Numbered from the stretch's first letter, positions 9,513 to 18,864 are shown. The stretch is DNA of 64,000 bases from Geminicoccaceae bacterium (GCA_020638495.1 JACKIN010000001.1:434001-498000); one strand, 5' to 3'. The notes: generated by a model not told the origin, from the sequence alone. Numbers and translations: made by a program.

Positions 9513-9534
9513 TCGGATGTGGCATCCGAATTTT
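9513..9534 (+). terminator. Possible weak terminator after the M48 protease gene
   Basis: A 7-bp stem (TCGGATG / CATCCGA) with loop TGG is followed by a short T run (ATTTT). The stem is short and the site is 115 bp past the stop codon, so this is tentative. Confidence 0.3.
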
Positions 9535-9722
9535 GGGGATCCGCCGCTTCCGGCACGGGCGTGACGTTCGCGCGGACGGGTGTCTTGCTGCTTTGTGTGT
9601 AATAATCGATTTGGCGTCTTTCTTCGGGTATTTCGATCCGTGGAAAAAACCGCCTTTTTGAAAGAGGATGCCGAAGTTTAATTTTATTCGTCGGGCGGTC
9701 GTGTTACCTTGTCCATAGTCGA

Positions 9723-9734
9723 ATCTCGCGAGAT
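9723..9734. promoter_or_regulatory. 12-bp perfect palindrome upstream of prkA
   Basis: ATCTCGCGAGAT sits 45 bp before the prkA ATG. Its position suits an operator or another protein-binding site, but no regulator can be assigned. Confidence 0.35.
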
Positions 9735-9779
9735 GAGGGAGGGCGCGAGAGCACGTGCAACCGGCAAGGGGTGTTGTGG

Positions 9780-11711
9780 ATGCAGGCTGATAAGGTCGAT
9801 TTTGCCGCTCTGATCGAGAACGACCGGATCGAACGTCAGCGCCAGGAATGGCAAGGTACTTTTCTCGAATATCTCGAGCTGGTGAAGGCGCAGCCCGACC
9901 TCGCCGACCTCGCTCATCGCCGCGTCTACCACATGATCGCCGGCCGGGGGGTCGCCGACCTCGACCTCGAGGCGGACCCGCGCGCCAAGCGCGTCTTCGG
10001 CGACGAGCCCGTCAAGGTCTACGATTTCTTCAAGGACGAGTTCTTCGGCATGGAGCGGACGCTCGAGAAGATCGTCCGCTACTTCCATGCCGCCGCCATG
10101 GGCGGCGAGGAAGCCCGCCAGGTGCTGTACTTCATGGGTCCCGTCGGGTCGGGCAAGAGCAGCCTGATGGAGCGCCTGAAGCGGGGGCTCGAGGAGCTCG
10201 AGCCGATCTTCGTCATCGACGGCTCGCCCAACTACAGCAACCCGCTCTGCCTGATCCCGCGCCACCTGCGGCCGGCCTTCGAGGAGATGCTCGGCGTCAG
10301 GATCGAGGGCGACATCGACCCGATCACCCGCCATCGCCTGATGACCGAGTTCAAGGGCGAGTACGAGAAGATGCCCGTCCGCACCATGAGCTTCTCGATT
10401 CGCGGGAGGCGCGGGGTCGGCGTGGTGCCGCCGGTCGACCCGAACAACCAGGACACCTCCGTGCTGATCGGCTCGGAGGACATCTCCAAGCTCGACCGCT
10501 ACTCCGAGGGCGATCCCCGCGTGCTGGAGCTTTCCGGCGCCTTCAACGTCGGCAATCGCGGGCTCGTCGAGTTCATCGAGGTCTTCAAGAACGAGACCGA
10601 GTACCTGCACACGATGATCACCGCGACGCAGGAGAAGATGGTGCCCGCACCGGGCCGCCACGGCACGGTCTATGTCGACACCTGCATCGTCGCCCACTCC
10701 AACGAGGCCGAATGGCAGAAGTTCAAGGCCGACCATACCAACGAGGCGATCCTCGACCGGATCGTCGTGGTCAAGGTGCCCTACAACCTCCGGCTCAGCG
10801 AGGAGGTGAAGATCTACCGGAAGTTCCTCGGCCGCTCGAAATTCGAGGCGGTGATCGCCCCGCACACGCTCGAGATCGCGTCGATGTTCGCGATCCTCTC
10901 GCGGCTCGAGCCCTCGGCTAAGTGCGATCTCATGACCAAGCTCAAGATCTACAATGGCGAGGAGGTCCTGGAGAAGGGCCGGCCGAAGAAGCTGACGGTG
11001 CGCGAGCTGCGCGACGACACGCGGCGCGAGGGGCTGTTCGGCGTGTCCACCCGGTTCATCATGAAGGCGCTGGATTCGGCGCTGGCGCAGAACGAGGATT
11101 CGATCCACCCCATCAATGTGCGCGAGGCGCTGATCGGCATGGTGAAGGAAGCCGACATCGCCGACGACACGCGCAAGCACTATCTCGAGTTCCTCCAGGA
11201 CACGCTGCACAAGGCCTATCTGGAGCTGCTCGAGAAGGACATCACCAAGGCCTTCGTCTTCTCCTTCAAGGGCCAGGCCGAGACCCTCTTCCAGAACTAC
11301 CTAGACCACGCCGAGGCCTACGTCACCAAGACCAAGGTCAAGGACCCGGCGACCAGGGACGAGATGCAGCCCGACGAGGGCTTCCTCAAGTCGATCGAGG
11401 AGCAGATCGCCATCATCGGCCCGGCCGCCGACGGTTTCCGCCAGGAGGTCATCGCCTATCTCTGGGCCGCCACGCGGCGCGGCGAGAAGATCGACTACGA
11501 ATCATACGAGCCCTTGAAGGAGGCGATCGAGAAGAAGCTGATGAACTCGGTCCGCGACATCAGCCGGATCATCACCAAGGCGCGCACCCGCGACGAGGAG
11601 CAGCGGCAGAAGTACGATGCCATGGTGGAGAACCTGATCGGGCAGGGCTACACCGAGGCGAGCATCGACACGATCCTCAAATATGCCGCCAACCACCTCT
11701 GGAAGGATTGA
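9780..11711 (+). CDS. prkA: PrkA family serine protein kinase / AAA+ protein
   Basis: YeaG-type PrkA, 643 aa: an AAA+ ATPase domain fused to a C-terminal kinase-like region, linked to starvation and stationary-phase physiology. Walker A GPVGSGKSS is at about residues 120–128. The following segment FVIDGSPNYSNPLCLIP and the later stretch TRFIMKALDSAL are typical of the family. The ATG at 9780 is preferred over the GTG at 9771 because AAGGGG lies about 9 bp upstream. It heads a three-gene cluster with yeaH and spoVR, a combination conserved across Proteobacteria. Confidence 0.96.
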   Translation: MQADKVDFAALIENDRIERQRQEWQGTFLEYLELVKAQPDLADLAHRRVYHMIAGRGVADLDLEADPRAKRVFGDEPVKVYDFFKDEFFGMERTLEKIVRYFHAAAMGGEEARQVLYFMGPVGSGKSSLMERLKRGLEELEPIFVIDGSPNYSNPLCLIPRHLRPAFEEMLGVRIEGDIDPITRHRLMTEFKGEYEKMPVRTMSFSIRGRRGVGVVPPVDPNNQDTSVLIGSEDISKLDRYSEGDPRVLELSGAFNVGNRGLVEFIEVFKNETEYLHTMITATQEKMVPAPGRHGTVYVDTCIVAHSNEAEWQKFKADHTNEAILDRIVVVKVPYNLRLSEEVKIYRKFLGRSKFEAVIAPHTLEIASMFAILSRLEPSAKCDLMTKLKIYNGEEVLEKGRPKKLTVRELRDDTRREGLFGVSTRFIMKALDSALAQNEDSIHPINVREALIGMVKEADIADDTRKHYLEFLQDTLHKAYLELLEKDITKAFVFSFKGQAETLFQNYLDHAEAYVTKTKVKDPATRDEMQPDEGFLKSIEEQIAIIGPAADGFRQEVIAYLWAATRRGEKIDYESYEPLKEAIEKKLMNSVRDISRIITKARTRDEEQRQKYDAMVENLIGQGYTEASIDTILKYAANHLWKD

Positions 11712-11743
11712 GAGGGGGCTGGGCAGGGGCCATTTTCAAGTAG

Positions 11744-12946
11744 ATGACCGTATTCCGCCCCTACGCCGAAGGTGACGCGCTCCGCTCGGACCGCAGCGCC
11801 GGTGATCGCAAGCGGCACCGCGACAAGCTGCGCCGCTCCATCCGCGACAACATCGCCGACATCATCGCCGAGGAGAGCATCATCGGTCGCGATCGCGACC
11901 GGATCGTCAAGGTGCCGATCCGCGGCATCAAGGAATACCGCTTCGTCTTCGGCGACAACGAGGGCGGGGTCGGGGCGGGCGAGGGTGGCACCGAGCCCGG
12001 CCAGGTCGTCGGCAAGGCCGGGCAGAAGCCCGGCCAGGGTCAGGGCCAGGGGCCGGGCGGCAACGAGCCGGGCGCCGACATCTACGAGACCGAGATCACG
12101 CTCGACGAGCTGGTCGACATCATGTTCGAGGATCTGGAGCTGCCGGATCTCGAGCGGAAGATCCTGAAGGAGGCCCTTTCCGAGCGGGTGGCCAAGCGGC
12201 TCGGCTATCGCAAGCAGGGTGTTCGCGCCCATCTCGACCGCAAGCGCACGGTCAAGGAGCGCCTCAAGCGGCAGATCGCGACCGGCAATGTCGAGACCCT
12301 GCGCGCCGAGGCCGAGGGCGGTGCTCCGGCCGAGCGCTTCCCCTTCCGCCGGGGCGACCTGACCTATCGGCGCCTCAGGGTCGACACGCGCGAGGAGTCC
12401 AACGCCGTGGTGATCTGCATCATGGACACCTCGGGCTCGATGGACCGGCTGAAGAAGTACCTGGCACGCAGCTTCTTCTTCCTCCTCTACCAGTTCGTCC
12501 GCACCAGGTACCAGAACACCGAGCTGGTCTTCATCGGCCACCACACCAAGGCCAAGGAGGTCGACGAGGACGAGTTCTTCCACAAGGGCGAGAGCGGCGG
12601 CACGCTGATCTCATCGGGCTACCAGAAGGCGCTGGAGATCGTCCGCGACCGCTTCCACCCGGCCCACTGGAACATCTACGCCTTCCATTGCTCCGACGGG
12701 GACAACTTCGATTCCGACAATGCCGAGGCGCTGAAGGCGGCGCGCGAGCTCTGCGATACCTGCAACCTCTTCGGCTATGGCGAGATCAAGCCGATGGGCT
12801 CGCACTACTACGAGAGCTCGATGATCGACCGCTTCCGCAAGCTCGAGGCGCCGAACTTCCAGTCGGTCCTGATCGAGCGGCGCGAGGACATCTGGCCGGC
12901 CTTCAAGGCGTTCATGTCGAAGGACCGCGTGGCGGGCGAGAGCTGA
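11744..12946 (+). CDS. yeaH: YeaH/YhbH family protein (DUF444) with VWA-like fold
   Basis: A 400-aa partner of PrkA. The N-terminus is basic and helical (DRKRHRDKLRRSIRDNIADI), followed by a Gly/Gln-rich low-complexity linker (about residues 80–110). The C-terminal VWA-like domain has a MIDAS-type DTSGSM motif (about 228–233) and the DGDNFDSDN segment. The gene is 32 bp after prkA and 5 bp before spoVR, so the three are almost certainly co-transcribed. The SD at this start is weak. The biochemical role of the family is not settled. Confidence 0.95.
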   Translation: MTVFRPYAEGDALRSDRSAGDRKRHRDKLRRSIRDNIADIIAEESIIGRDRDRIVKVPIRGIKEYRFVFGDNEGGVGAGEGGTEPGQVVGKAGQKPGQGQGQGPGGNEPGADIYETEITLDELVDIMFEDLELPDLERKILKEALSERVAKRLGYRKQGVRAHLDRKRTVKERLKRQIATGNVETLRAEAEGGAPAERFPFRRGDLTYRRLRVDTREESNAVVICIMDTSGSMDRLKKYLARSFFFLLYQFVRTRYQNTELVFIGHHTKAKEVDEDEFFHKGESGGTLISSGYQKALEIVRDRFHPAHWNIYAFHCSDGDNFDSDNAEALKAARELCDTCNLFGYGEIKPMGSHYYESSMIDRFRKLEAPNFQSVLIERREDIWPAFKAFMSKDRVAGES

Positions 12947-12951
12947 CGGCG

Positions 12952-14355
12952 ATGAGCGAATGGAACCTTCACGAGCTCGAGGCCTGGGACGAGCGGATCC
13001 GCGCCAAGGTCAAGGAATTCGGCCTCGACGTGTACGAGCAGGAGTTCGAGGTCTGCGACCAGAACGCCATGCTCGGCTACATGGCCTATCACGGCATGCC
13101 GTCGCACTACCCGCACTGGAGCTACGGCAAGAGCTTCGAGCAGCTCAAGACCATGTACTCCTATGGCGTGCAGGGCCTGCCCTACGAGATGGTGATCAAC
13201 TCCGATCCCTGCCTCGCCTACCTCATGCGGGACAACTCGCTCTGCCTGCAGGTCCTGACCATCGCCCACGTCTACGGGCACAACGACTTCTTCAAGAACA
13301 ACTTCACCTTCACCAGCGCCACCCGGGCCGGCGAGACCATCAGCTCGTTCAAGACGCGGGCGGACCGGGTCAGGGCCTATCTCGAGGACCCGTCGATCGG
13401 CACCGATGCGGTCGAGCGCCTGCTGGACGCGGCGCACGCGCTCTCGATGAACCGGTCGCGCAACCAGGCGATCCGCCAGCTCAGCCGCAGGGAGCAGGCC
13501 GACCGGCTGCACGAGGAAGCGGCCGGCCCGCACGACGAATTCGCCCATCTGGTCCAGCGAGCCGAGCGACCGACTCCCAATCTCGACCGGGTGCCGCTCG
13601 AGCCGGACCAGAACCTGCTGCTCTTCATCCGCGACCACAGCCCCGACATCGCCGCCTGGGAGGCGGACCTGCTCACCATCGTCGACGAGGAGGCGCGCTA
13701 CTTCATCCCGCAGATCGAGACCAAGATCATGAACGAGGGCTGGGCCAGCTACTGGCACCACAAGATCATGATGTCCCTCGACCTGCCCCAGGCGATCCGG
13801 CTCGAGTTCATGGTCCGCCACAACCAGGTGATCTGCCCCCATCCGGGCAGCCTCAATCCCTACCACCTGGGTTTCGTCGTCTGGCACGACATCGAGCGGC
13901 GCTTCGGCGGTGCCGATTCGAAAGAGGGCCGCGCCAAGCTCTTCGAGGTGCGCGAGAGCGACCGCGACACGGCCTTCCTGCGCCGCTTCCTGACCCCCGA
14001 GCTTATGCGCGAGCTCGATCTCTTCTCCTACAAGCCCCGCGGCGAGCATCTGGTGGTCGACCGCGTCTCTGACGAGGCGCACTGGGAGGAGGTCAAGGCG
14101 AAGCTGCTCGCCCAGATCGGCACCGGCAGCCTGCCGGTGATCAGCGTCATCGACGCCGACCATGCCGGCCGGCGGGCGCTGATGCTGCGCCACGAGCACG
14201 ACGGCCGCGACCTCGACATGACGAGTGCCGAGAAGACCCTGCAGCACGTCCGCACCCTCTGGCGCCACGACGTCTATCTGCAGACCCGGCTGCGCGGCAA
14301 GAAGGCGCTCATGAGCTCGACCGAGGCCGGCTTCGACGCCAGGCTCGTCGCCTGA
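12952..14355 (+). CDS. spoVR: SpoVR family protein
   Basis: A 467-aa cytoplasmic protein of the SpoVR/YcgB family, whose gene usually lies beside prkA and yeaH. The start is the ATG at 12952 (MSEWNLHELEAWDERI), 5 bp after the yeaH stop. Family-typical stretches include GMPSHYPHWSYGKSFE, YGHNDFFKNN, MNEGWASYWHH and HPGSLNPYHLG, the last two rich in conserved His and Asn. In Bacillus SpoVR affects spore cortex formation; in Proteobacteria its role is tied to stress or stationary phase. No domain is missing relative to the family. Confidence 0.95.
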   Translation: MSEWNLHELEAWDERIRAKVKEFGLDVYEQEFEVCDQNAMLGYMAYHGMPSHYPHWSYGKSFEQLKTMYSYGVQGLPYEMVINSDPCLAYLMRDNSLCLQVLTIAHVYGHNDFFKNNFTFTSATRAGETISSFKTRADRVRAYLEDPSIGTDAVERLLDAAHALSMNRSRNQAIRQLSRREQADRLHEEAAGPHDEFAHLVQRAERPTPNLDRVPLEPDQNLLLFIRDHSPDIAAWEADLLTIVDEEARYFIPQIETKIMNEGWASYWHHKIMMSLDLPQAIRLEFMVRHNQVICPHPGSLNPYHLGFVVWHDIERRFGGADSKEGRAKLFEVRESDRDTAFLRRFLTPELMRELDLFSYKPRGEHLVVDRVSDEAHWEEVKAKLLAQIGTGSLPVISVIDADHAGRRALMLRHEHDGRDLDMTSAEKTLQHVRTLWRHDVYLQTRLRGKKALMSSTEAGFDARLVA

Positions 14356-14457
14356 TCGGGGCACGGCCGTAACGGAACTTCCCGTTGGACAAGCCGCGGT
14401 GCGACTGGCAATCCTCGCAGTGGCAGAATGCAGCGATAAGGGGGGATGGTCGGCATC

Positions 14458-14931
14458 ATGGCGCGCTCACTCTACGTCGAGTTCACGGAAGCCCGCGTTC
14501 GTTCGATCATCACGCTGAACGAGGACAACGCGCCCGTCACCTGTGCGACGATCTGGGAAGCGCTGGTGCGGCCGATCCGCTCCCCGGCCCTGCACGCGAT
14601 GTTCGCAGGGCCCGAGATCATGCTGGGCCTGCCGCCCGAGGCGCAGACCTTCGATGCCGCCGCCATGCCGGCCGAGAACCAGGACTGCTTCCCCAAGGCC
14701 GGCGAGTGCCTGTGGTTCTACCAGCGCAAGAACCTGATGAAGGGCCTCGCCGACGAGCTCTGGGAGATCGGCATCTTCTACGGCGACGGCGGCCGCGTCT
14801 TCGGGCCGCTCGGCTGGACGCCGGTCAACATCTTCGGCCGCATCACCGAGAACCTCGAGGGCTTCCAGGCCGAATGCGCGAAGATCCGCTGGGAAGGGGC
14901 GAAGACGGTCGAGCTCGGCCGCAACGCCTGA
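14458..14931 (+). CDS. DUF3830 family protein (cyclophilin-like fold)
   Basis: A 157-aa protein resembling DUF3830 (motifs APVTCATIWEAL and FYGDGGRVFGPLGWTPVN). Family members adopt a cyclophilin-like fold and are repeatedly found beside ABC importers and amidohydrolases, but no enzymatic activity is established. The ATG at 14458 (MARSLYVEF) matches the family N-terminus. An in-frame ATG at 14446 directly abuts a G-run and is less likely. The substrate-binding-protein gene of a polyamine-type importer begins 25 bp downstream on the same strand. The pair is probably one operon, and the protein may process or bind the imported compound. Confidence 0.8.
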   Translation: MARSLYVEFTEARVRSIITLNEDNAPVTCATIWEALVRPIRSPALHAMFAGPEIMLGLPPEAQTFDAAAMPAENQDCFPKAGECLWFYQRKNLMKGLADELWEIGIFYGDGGRVFGPLGWTPVNIFGRITENLEGFQAECAKIRWEGAKTVELGRNA

Positions 14932-14956
14932 CCAGCACACGCGAAGGAAACGCACC

Positions 14957-15991
14957 ATGAAGAAGTCGGCTCGCACGCTCCTCCTCGCTTCCGCCCTGGT
15001 CGCCGTCGCCCTGCCGGCCATCGCCCAGCAGCGCCTCGTCATCAACTCCTTCGGCGGCGTCTACGAGGAGAACCACCGCCGCCTCGTCATCGAGCCGTTC
15101 GAGCAGATGCACAACGTGACGATCGAGGTCGTCACCCTCTACTCCGCCGACACCCTGGCGCAGCTCCGTGCCCAGAAGGACAACCCGCAGTTCGACGTCG
15201 TCCACTTCTCGGGCGGCCAGGAGGTCGTGGCCGCGGCCGAGGGCCTGCTCGTGCCGATCCAGCCCTCCGAGCTCACCAACTACGACCAGCTCTACCCGAT
15301 CGCCGTCGAGGGCATCGAGAAGGGCCACGGGCCGGTCTACTCCATCTCGGTGGCGGGCCTGCTCTACGACGAGACCCGGATCGACCCCGCGCCCACGAGC
15401 TGGAACGACCTCTTCACCGCAGAGGACGGCGATCTCGTCACCATCCCCGACATCACCAACACCTACGGCCTGCTCACGCTTCTGATGCTGAACAAGATCA
15501 GGGGCGGCGACCTCGACGACATCCAGCCCGGCCTCGACGCCGTGGCCGAGCTGCTCGACAATGGCGCGCAAATCGTCACCTCCTCGCCCGAGCTGCAGAC
15601 CGCCTTCGCCCAGGGCTCCACCAACTTCGCCGCCTACGCCGCCGACTACGCCCACACGCTCCGGGCCGCCGGCATGCCGGTCGCGTTCGTCCAGCCGGAG
15701 GAAGGCTCGCCCGCCTTCTTCATCACCGCCAACGTGGTGGCCGGCCGGCCCAACACCGAGCTCGCCAAGGCCTTCGTCGACTTCTCGCTCCGCGCCGAGG
15801 CGCAGGCCGGCTGGGCCGAGGCCATGCGCTATTCGCCGTCCAACAAGGAGGTCGTGCTCGACGACGACATGACGGCCGGCATGGTCTACGGCCAGGAGGC
15901 CATCGACCGCGTCGTCCGCTTCGATCCGGAGAAGGTGAATGCCGAGCGCGCCGCCTGGACGGACGCCTGGAACCGCACCATCGCCCGCTGA
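14957..15991 (+). CDS. ABC transporter substrate-binding protein, spermidine/putrescine type
   Basis: Periplasmic solute receptor of 344 aa with a clear signal peptide (MKKSARTLLLASALVAVALPAIAQQ). The mature domain begins LVINSFGGVYEENHRR and continues with FDVVHFSGGQEV and GLLYDETRI, typical of the PotD/SBP_bac_8 superfamily. It opens a complete importer: two permeases and an ATPase follow with gaps of a few bases or overlaps. The substrate cannot be fixed from sequence. Polyamines, small amines and other organic cations are all used by close relatives. Confidence 0.9.
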   Translation: MKKSARTLLLASALVAVALPAIAQQRLVINSFGGVYEENHRRLVIEPFEQMHNVTIEVVTLYSADTLAQLRAQKDNPQFDVVHFSGGQEVVAAAEGLLVPIQPSELTNYDQLYPIAVEGIEKGHGPVYSISVAGLLYDETRIDPAPTSWNDLFTAEDGDLVTIPDITNTYGLLTLLMLNKIRGGDLDDIQPGLDAVAELLDNGAQIVTSSPELQTAFAQGSTNFAAYAADYAHTLRAAGMPVAFVQPEEGSPAFFITANVVAGRPNTELAKAFVDFSLRAEAQAGWAEAMRYSPSNKEVVLDDDMTAGMVYGQEAIDRVVRFDPEKVNAERAAWTDAWNRTIAR

Positions 15992-15996
15992 GCCCG

Positions 15997-16842
15997 ATGC
16001 CGGGTGCGAAAGGCGGGCAGGGGCTGGTCGAGCCCATCGTCCTCGTCACCCCCGGCATCGCCCTCCTCTTCGGCGCCTTCCTCTTCCCGGTCGGCCAGAT
16101 CCTCGTCCTGAGCGTCGTGCCGTCCGGGGAGGAGCTCGGCGCCTGGAGCAATTTCGCCCGGTTCTTCGCGGACGACTACTACCTACGCGTCGCCTGGCGG
16201 ACCTTCCGCCTCTCGCTGCTCATCACGGCGGCGACCGCCCTGATCGGCTTCCCGCTCGCCTACGCCATGGCCAGGGCACCCCGCTGGCTCGCCTTCCTCC
16301 TCCTGCTGCTCACCGTCCTGCCGCTGATGACCAGCGTGGTGGTGCGCACCTTCGGCTGGATGATGGTGCTCGGCCGCGGCGGCCCGGTCACCGACCTGCT
16401 CATGCTCTTCGGCCTTTCCGCCCGCAGCGCCGTGCTGCTGCAGACCGAGACCGGCATCGTCGTCGCCATGGTCCAGGTGCTGCTGCCCTTCATGGTGCTG
16501 ACCACGCTCGGCGTCATCGCCGGCATCCACCCGCATTTGGAAGAGGCGGCCCGGACCATGGGGGCCGGGTTCTACCGGACGCTGCGCCACGTCGTCCTGC
16601 CGCTCAGCCTGCCCGGCCTCGTCTCCGGCTCGCTCCTCGTCTTCGCCATCTCGATGAGCTCCTTCATCACCCCCAACCTGATCGGCGGCGTGCGCCTGCC
16701 GGTCATGGCGAGTGCGATCTACCAGCAGGCCATCCACACCCTCGACTGGGGCTTCGCCGCCGCCCAGTCGACGCTCCTGCTGATCGCCGTGCTCGGCCTC
16801 CTCGTCCCCTACCTCGCGCTGATGCGCCGGGCACGGGTCTGA
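15997..16842 (+). CDS. ABC transporter permease, PotB-like
   Basis: Inner-membrane subunit of the importer, 281 aa. About six hydrophobic segments are visible (for example IALLFGAFLFPVGQILVLSV and ALIGFPLAYAMARAP). The cytoplasmic EAA loop that contacts the ATPase is present (EEAARTMGAGFYRTLRHVVLP, about residues 182–202). It starts 5 bp after the binding-protein gene and ends 1 bp before the second permease, so translation is probably coupled. Confidence 0.92.
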   Translation: MPGAKGGQGLVEPIVLVTPGIALLFGAFLFPVGQILVLSVVPSGEELGAWSNFARFFADDYYLRVAWRTFRLSLLITAATALIGFPLAYAMARAPRWLAFLLLLLTVLPLMTSVVVRTFGWMMVLGRGGPVTDLLMLFGLSARSAVLLQTETGIVVAMVQVLLPFMVLTTLGVIAGIHPHLEEAARTMGAGFYRTLRHVVLPLSLPGLVSGSLLVFAISMSSFITPNLIGGVRLPVMASAIYQQAIHTLDWGFAAAQSTLLLIAVLGLLVPYLALMRRARV

Positions 16843-16843
16843 G

Positions 16844-17644
16844 ATGGTCGGCCGCTTTCCCCCGAGCGCTCTCGTCCTCGGCGGCCTGGCGCTCGCCTTG
16901 ATCCTGGTCTTCATGCTGCTGCCGCTCGGCGTCGTCGTCGCCGCGTCGCTCACCGCCGGCCAGTTCCTGACCTTCCCGCCGCAGGGCCTGTCGTTCCGCT
17001 GGTACGGCGACGTGCTGGCGTCCGAGGCCTATCTCTCCTCCGCCTGGACCAGCCTGAAGGTGGCCACCCTCGTCACCATCGCCGCCACGGTCATCGGGAC
17101 TGCCGCCGCCATAGGCCTCAGCCGCCGCCGGCTGCCGGGCAGGGCGCTGCTCGCCGGGGTCTTCCTCTCGCCCCTCGTCCTGCCGTCCATCATCTTCGGC
17201 ATCGGCCTGCTCATCGTCTTCTCGATCTGGGGCAACGGCCCCTCGCTCCTGGCCCTCGCCCTCGGCCATACCGTGCTCACCATGCCCTATGTCGTGCGCA
17301 CCGTGGCGGCCGTGCTCGCCGACGCCGATCCCGCGATCGAGGAGGCGGCCCGGACCATGGGTGCCGGGCCCGTCGACCGGCTCCGCTTCGTCGTCCTGCC
17401 GCAGGCCAAGGGCGGCATCCTCGCCGGCGCCTTCTTCGCCTTCAACGTCTCCTTCGACGAGGCGGTGATCGCCCTCTTCCTGCGCACCCCCGGCGTCGAG
17501 ACCCTGCCGATGCGCATCTACGGCCAGCTCGAGTTCTCCCCGACCCCGGCGGTCGCCGCCGTCTCGACCCTCATGATCCTGATGACCATCCTCGTCGTCG
17601 TCGCCATCGAGCGAAGCCTCGGCCTGCGGAAGGTCGCGACATGA
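16844..17644 (+). CDS. ABC transporter permease, PotC-like
   Basis: Second membrane subunit, 266 aa, with an N-terminal transmembrane helix (LALALILVFMLLPLGVVVAAS) and the EAA loop EEAARTMGAGPVDRLRFVVLP. It heterodimerises with the preceding permease in this family. Its stop overlaps the ATPase start by 4 bp (ATGA), indicating translational coupling. Confidence 0.92.
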   Translation: MVGRFPPSALVLGGLALALILVFMLLPLGVVVAASLTAGQFLTFPPQGLSFRWYGDVLASEAYLSSAWTSLKVATLVTIAATVIGTAAAIGLSRRRLPGRALLAGVFLSPLVLPSIIFGIGLLIVFSIWGNGPSLLALALGHTVLTMPYVVRTVAAVLADADPAIEEAARTMGAGPVDRLRFVVLPQAKGGILAGAFFAFNVSFDEAVIALFLRTPGVETLPMRIYGQLEFSPTPAVAAVSTLMILMTILVVVAIERSLGLRKVAT

Positions 17645-18690
17645 CGTTCCTTGCGATCGAGAATGTCGGCAAGCGCTTCGGCCACACCACCGCCCTCGAT
17701 GGCGTCTCGCTAGGCATCGAGCGGGGCAGCTTCGTTGCCCTCCTCGGCCCCTCGGGCTGCGGCAAGTCCACGCTGCTCCGCATCATCGCCGGCCTCGAGA
17801 CGCCCACTTTCGGCCGCATCACCGTCGACGGCGAGGACATCACCCGGCTGCCGCCCGAACGCCGCCGACTCGCCATGATGTTTCAGTCCTACGCCCTCCT
17901 GCCGCACATGACGGCGCTCGAGAACGTCCGCTTCCCGCTCAGGATGCAGGGCAGGGAGGGTGCGGCCGAGCAGCGCCGCCGTGCGATGGAAACCCTCGCC
18001 CTCGTCGGCCTCGACCACCTGGCGGAGCGGCTGCCGCGCGAGATGTCCGGCGGCCAGCAGCAGCGCGTGGCCCTCGCCCGTGCCATCATCGCCGAGCCGC
18101 GCGTGCTCCTCCTCGACGAGCCGCTCTCGAACCTCGACGCGCGGCTGCGCGAGGACATGCAGATCGAGCTCCAGGCCCTCCACCGCCGCCTCGGCCTGAC
18201 CACCCTCTTCGTCACCCACGACCAGGAGGAAGCGCTCAGCCTCGCCGACCGCGTCGTCCTCCTGAACCAGGGCCGCATCGACCGCGACGCCACCGCCGAC
18301 GCCCTCTACGACGACCCCGGCACCGCCTTCGCCGCCGACTTTTTGGGTGCTGCCAACCTCGTCCCCGTCACCGTCGAAGCCACCGAAGACGGCCACACCG
18401 CCATCCTCGAGGACGGCCAGCGCCTGCAGCTCGCCAGCGCACCCGGCCCCGGCCCCCGCCAGCTCGTCCTCCGCCAGGAGGACATCACCCTCGCCGACCC
18501 GTCCGAGCCCGGCCTCGAAGCCACCATCGAGGCCCGCATCTTCCTCGGCACCCGAGTCCGCTATCTTGTCCGCCTCGGCGACCTCCGCCTGCGCGTCCTC
18601 GCCCCGCGCCACCTGCAATACCCACCGGGCACGCCCGTGCGCCTCCAGATCGACCCGGCAAACTGCCGCTGGAGCAGGGAGGGCCCTTGA
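17641..18690 (+). CDS. ABC transporter ATP-binding protein, PotA-like
   Basis: ATPase subunit of 349 aa that energises the importer. Walker A GPSGCGKST, Q-loop FQSYALLP, signature SGGQQQR, Walker B LLLDEPLSNLD and the H-loop THD are all intact. A C-terminal TOBE-like domain follows (from about residue 240). Overlap with the upstream permease is ATGA. It is the last gene before the integrated element: the attL repeat begins 50 bp downstream, so before integration this operon ran convergently toward the tRNA-Thr gene. Confidence 0.95.
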   Translation: MTFLAIENVGKRFGHTTALDGVSLGIERGSFVALLGPSGCGKSTLLRIIAGLETPTFGRITVDGEDITRLPPERRRLAMMFQSYALLPHMTALENVRFPLRMQGREGAAEQRRRAMETLALVGLDHLAERLPREMSGGQQQRVALARAIIAEPRVLLLDEPLSNLDARLREDMQIELQALHRRLGLTTLFVTHDQEEALSLADRVVLLNQGRIDRDATADALYDDPGTAFAADFLGAANLVPVTVEATEDGHTAILEDGQRLQLASAPGPGPRQLVLRQEDITLADPSEPGLEATIEARIFLGTRVRYLVRLGDLRLRVLAPRHLQYPPGTPVRLQIDPANCRWSREGP

Positions 18691-18740
18691 ATCGGCCGGT
18701 CATGTGAGTGAGGTGAGGTTTGTGCAGAATGAGCTTCGGC

Positions 18741-18787
18741 TGGTGCCGCAGGAGGGACTCGAACCCCCGACCCCATCATTACGAATG
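18741..18787. repeat. attL: 47-bp copy of the tRNA-Thr 3' part
   Basis: Identical over 47 bp to 28425–28471, which is nucleotides 30–76 of tRNA-Thr(CGT), from the anticodon stem to the CCA end. The copy stops within the anticodon stem, and the following bases (TCGCGG) do not continue the tRNA, so this is not a functional tRNA gene. It marks the left element/chromosome junction. Confidence 0.95.
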
Positions 18788-18864
18788 TCGCGGCGCCCAG
18801 GAATCCAAGCTCTTGAAATGACAGGTTTTCGCTATCTAACCCGTTGAATCTAGACAAGGGCATC

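Larger units (their letters stand above)
9399..9779 (+). other. AT-richer regulatory gap before prkA
   Basis: A 381-bp region with no supportable gene. It is richer in A and T runs than the flanking sequence, as expected for promoters. It contains a small hairpin followed by four T residues (9513–9534) and a 12-bp palindrome close to prkA. I could not identify a convincing sigma-54 or EcfG promoter by eye. Confidence 0.5.

Noticed and set aside
9399..9779. Sigma-54 or EcfG promoter before prkA
   Set aside because: TGGCATCC near 9520 lacks the -12 GC element at the right distance, and GGAAT near 9442 has no GTT at 16–17 bp.
18741..18787. A second tRNA-Thr gene
   Set aside because: Only nucleotides 30–76 are present; there is no 5' acceptor or D arm. 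It is the attL copy.
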